Shown in pieces: positions 63,492 to 64,000 of a stretch of DNA of 64,000 bases (position 1 is its first letter; every line of letters begins with the position of its first letter). The notes under the pieces are model-generated. The model worked only from the letters and a program-made list of their open reading frames with translations, did not search any database and had not been told where the DNA came from. Made by a program: the position numbers and the translations under genes. The stretch is from Pandoraea nosoerga. Its GTDB lineage: Bacteria; Pseudomonadota; Gammaproteobacteria; Burkholderiales; Burkholderiaceae. Location: contig NZ_CABPSC010000002.1 in assembly GCF_902459585.1 (NCBI RefSeq), positions 310,001 to 374,000 of the forward strand, written 5' to 3'.

Positions 63492-64000
63492 ATGGTGTTT
63501 TCTCTCAAGATTTCGCGGCTCTCGAAACTGACCGGCCGTGTTCGCGCTCTCGCAACGCTCCCCACGCTGGCGGTCGCCGCGGTCCCGCTGACCGTCGCCC
63601 TCGCCTCCCATACTGCCCATGCCGGCACGGTGATCGTGCTCGACTCGGGCGCGGCCCAGCTCTCGCTCATCGATCAGGCCTCGCACAAGGTCGTCGGCAC
63701 CATGCCCACGGGCAAGGAGCCGCATCACCTGATGATCACGCCGGACAAGCGTTCGCTGATCGTCGCGAACTCCGTCTCGAACAGCCTGATGTTCCTCGAT
63801 CCGAACACCGGCAAGCTGCAACGCCAGGTTGCCGACATCGACGATCCCTACCAACTCGGCTTCTCGCCGGACCGAAAGTGGTTCGTGACCGCGGCGCTGC
63901 GGCTGGACCGGGTCGACGTCTATCGTTATGACGGCGAGAACGTATCCGTCGTCAAACGCGTTGCACTGGCCAAAACGCCGAGCCACATGACGTTCTCCTC
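63492..64000 (+). CDS. Exported beta-propeller (YncE/YVTN-type) protein, N-terminal part
   Basis: The first 169 codons are in the window; the gene runs off the right edge. A signal peptide with a basic n-region ends near 'ASHTAHAG' (about 45). The mature part begins a series of beta-propeller blades: 'VIVLDSGAAQLSLIDQASHK', 'TPDKRSLIVANSVSNSLMFL' and 'FSPDRKWFVTAALRLDRVDV', as in YVTN-repeat/lactonase-like proteins. It is probably periplasmic; some relatives bind quinones or metals, but no function can be assigned from this part. Confidence 0.75.
   Translation, partial: MVFSLKISRLSKLTGRVRALATLPTLAVAAVPLTVALASHTAHAGTVIVLDSGAAQLSLIDQASHKVVGTMPTGKEPHHLMITPDKRSLIVANSVSNSLMFLDPNTGKLQRQVADIDDPYQLGFSPDRKWFVTAALRLDRVDVYRYDGENVSVVKRVALAKTPSHMTFS

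Noticed and set aside
63130-63531. Small plus-strand frames around the 15-bp repeat
   Set aside because: Arg/Pro/Gly-rich, several overlapping alternatives and no ribosome binding site; they are products of GC-rich non-coding DNA.

Overview
This is a high-GC window with dense, often overlapping genes. Its gene content is typical of Betaproteobacteria, most likely Burkholderiaceae: a MerR-fused citrate synthase paired with a CoA transferase, a TreS-maltokinase fusion, a GlgE with a long N-terminal extension, and a large-subunit catalase inside a stress cassette. The genus (Pandoraea or Burkholderia-like) is a guess. I saw no rRNA, tRNA, insertion sequence, prophage or CRISPR array.

Layout. 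1-3327: start of a galE-like epimerase gene, then an Atm1-type ABC exporter with an unusual C-terminal extension and an overlapping GlcG/HbpS-like gene. 3594-11089: a tightly coupled glycan operon (SDR, GmhB-type phosphatase, two GT9 heptosyltransferase-like proteins, a NodU/CmcH-type carbamoyltransferase, a GT2 and a GT4-like glycosyltransferase). 11126-13725: two divergent sigma-54 activators, one without a sensor domain and one NtrC-type response regulator. 13806-21641: GT2, LmbE-type deacetylase, hybrid histidine kinase, PoxB-like TPP enzyme, UDP-glucuronate decarboxylase-like SDR and a GT4. 22087-28655: a stress cassette (small protein, two SDRs, DUF2795, a glycine-rich membrane protein, DUF4142, large catalase, small protein). 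28692-46608: a seven-gene alpha-glucan/trehalose operon on the minus strand (glgE, treS-mak, glgB, glgX, treZ, malQ, treY). 46870-55773: mixed housekeeping and accessory genes, including a deletion scar where a truncated SDR gene abuts a porin-like gene lacking its signal peptide. 55774-64000: repeat arrays, a DUF2946/PepSY pair, the citrate synthase/CoA transferase pair, a protein with a degenerate GGDEF domain and the start of a beta-propeller protein.

How it works together. Reading upstream regions by eye, I found -24/-12 sigma-54-type promoters in front of the ABC exporter, the glycan operon, the LmbE/GT2 pair, the TPP enzyme, the GT4/decarboxylase pair and the stress cassette, plus a weaker one in front of the glgE-treY operon. 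Two sigma-54 activators and a hybrid kinase lie among them. I infer one sigma-54 regulon linking a heptose-containing, probably carbamoylated surface or secreted glycan with oxidative and desiccation stress protection and with trehalose/alpha-glucan metabolism. The promoter matches are read directly from the sequence; the shared regulation is inference.

Short tandem repeats are common. Those inside genes have periods that are multiples of three, whereas several intergenic arrays have periods of 7, 8 or 11.
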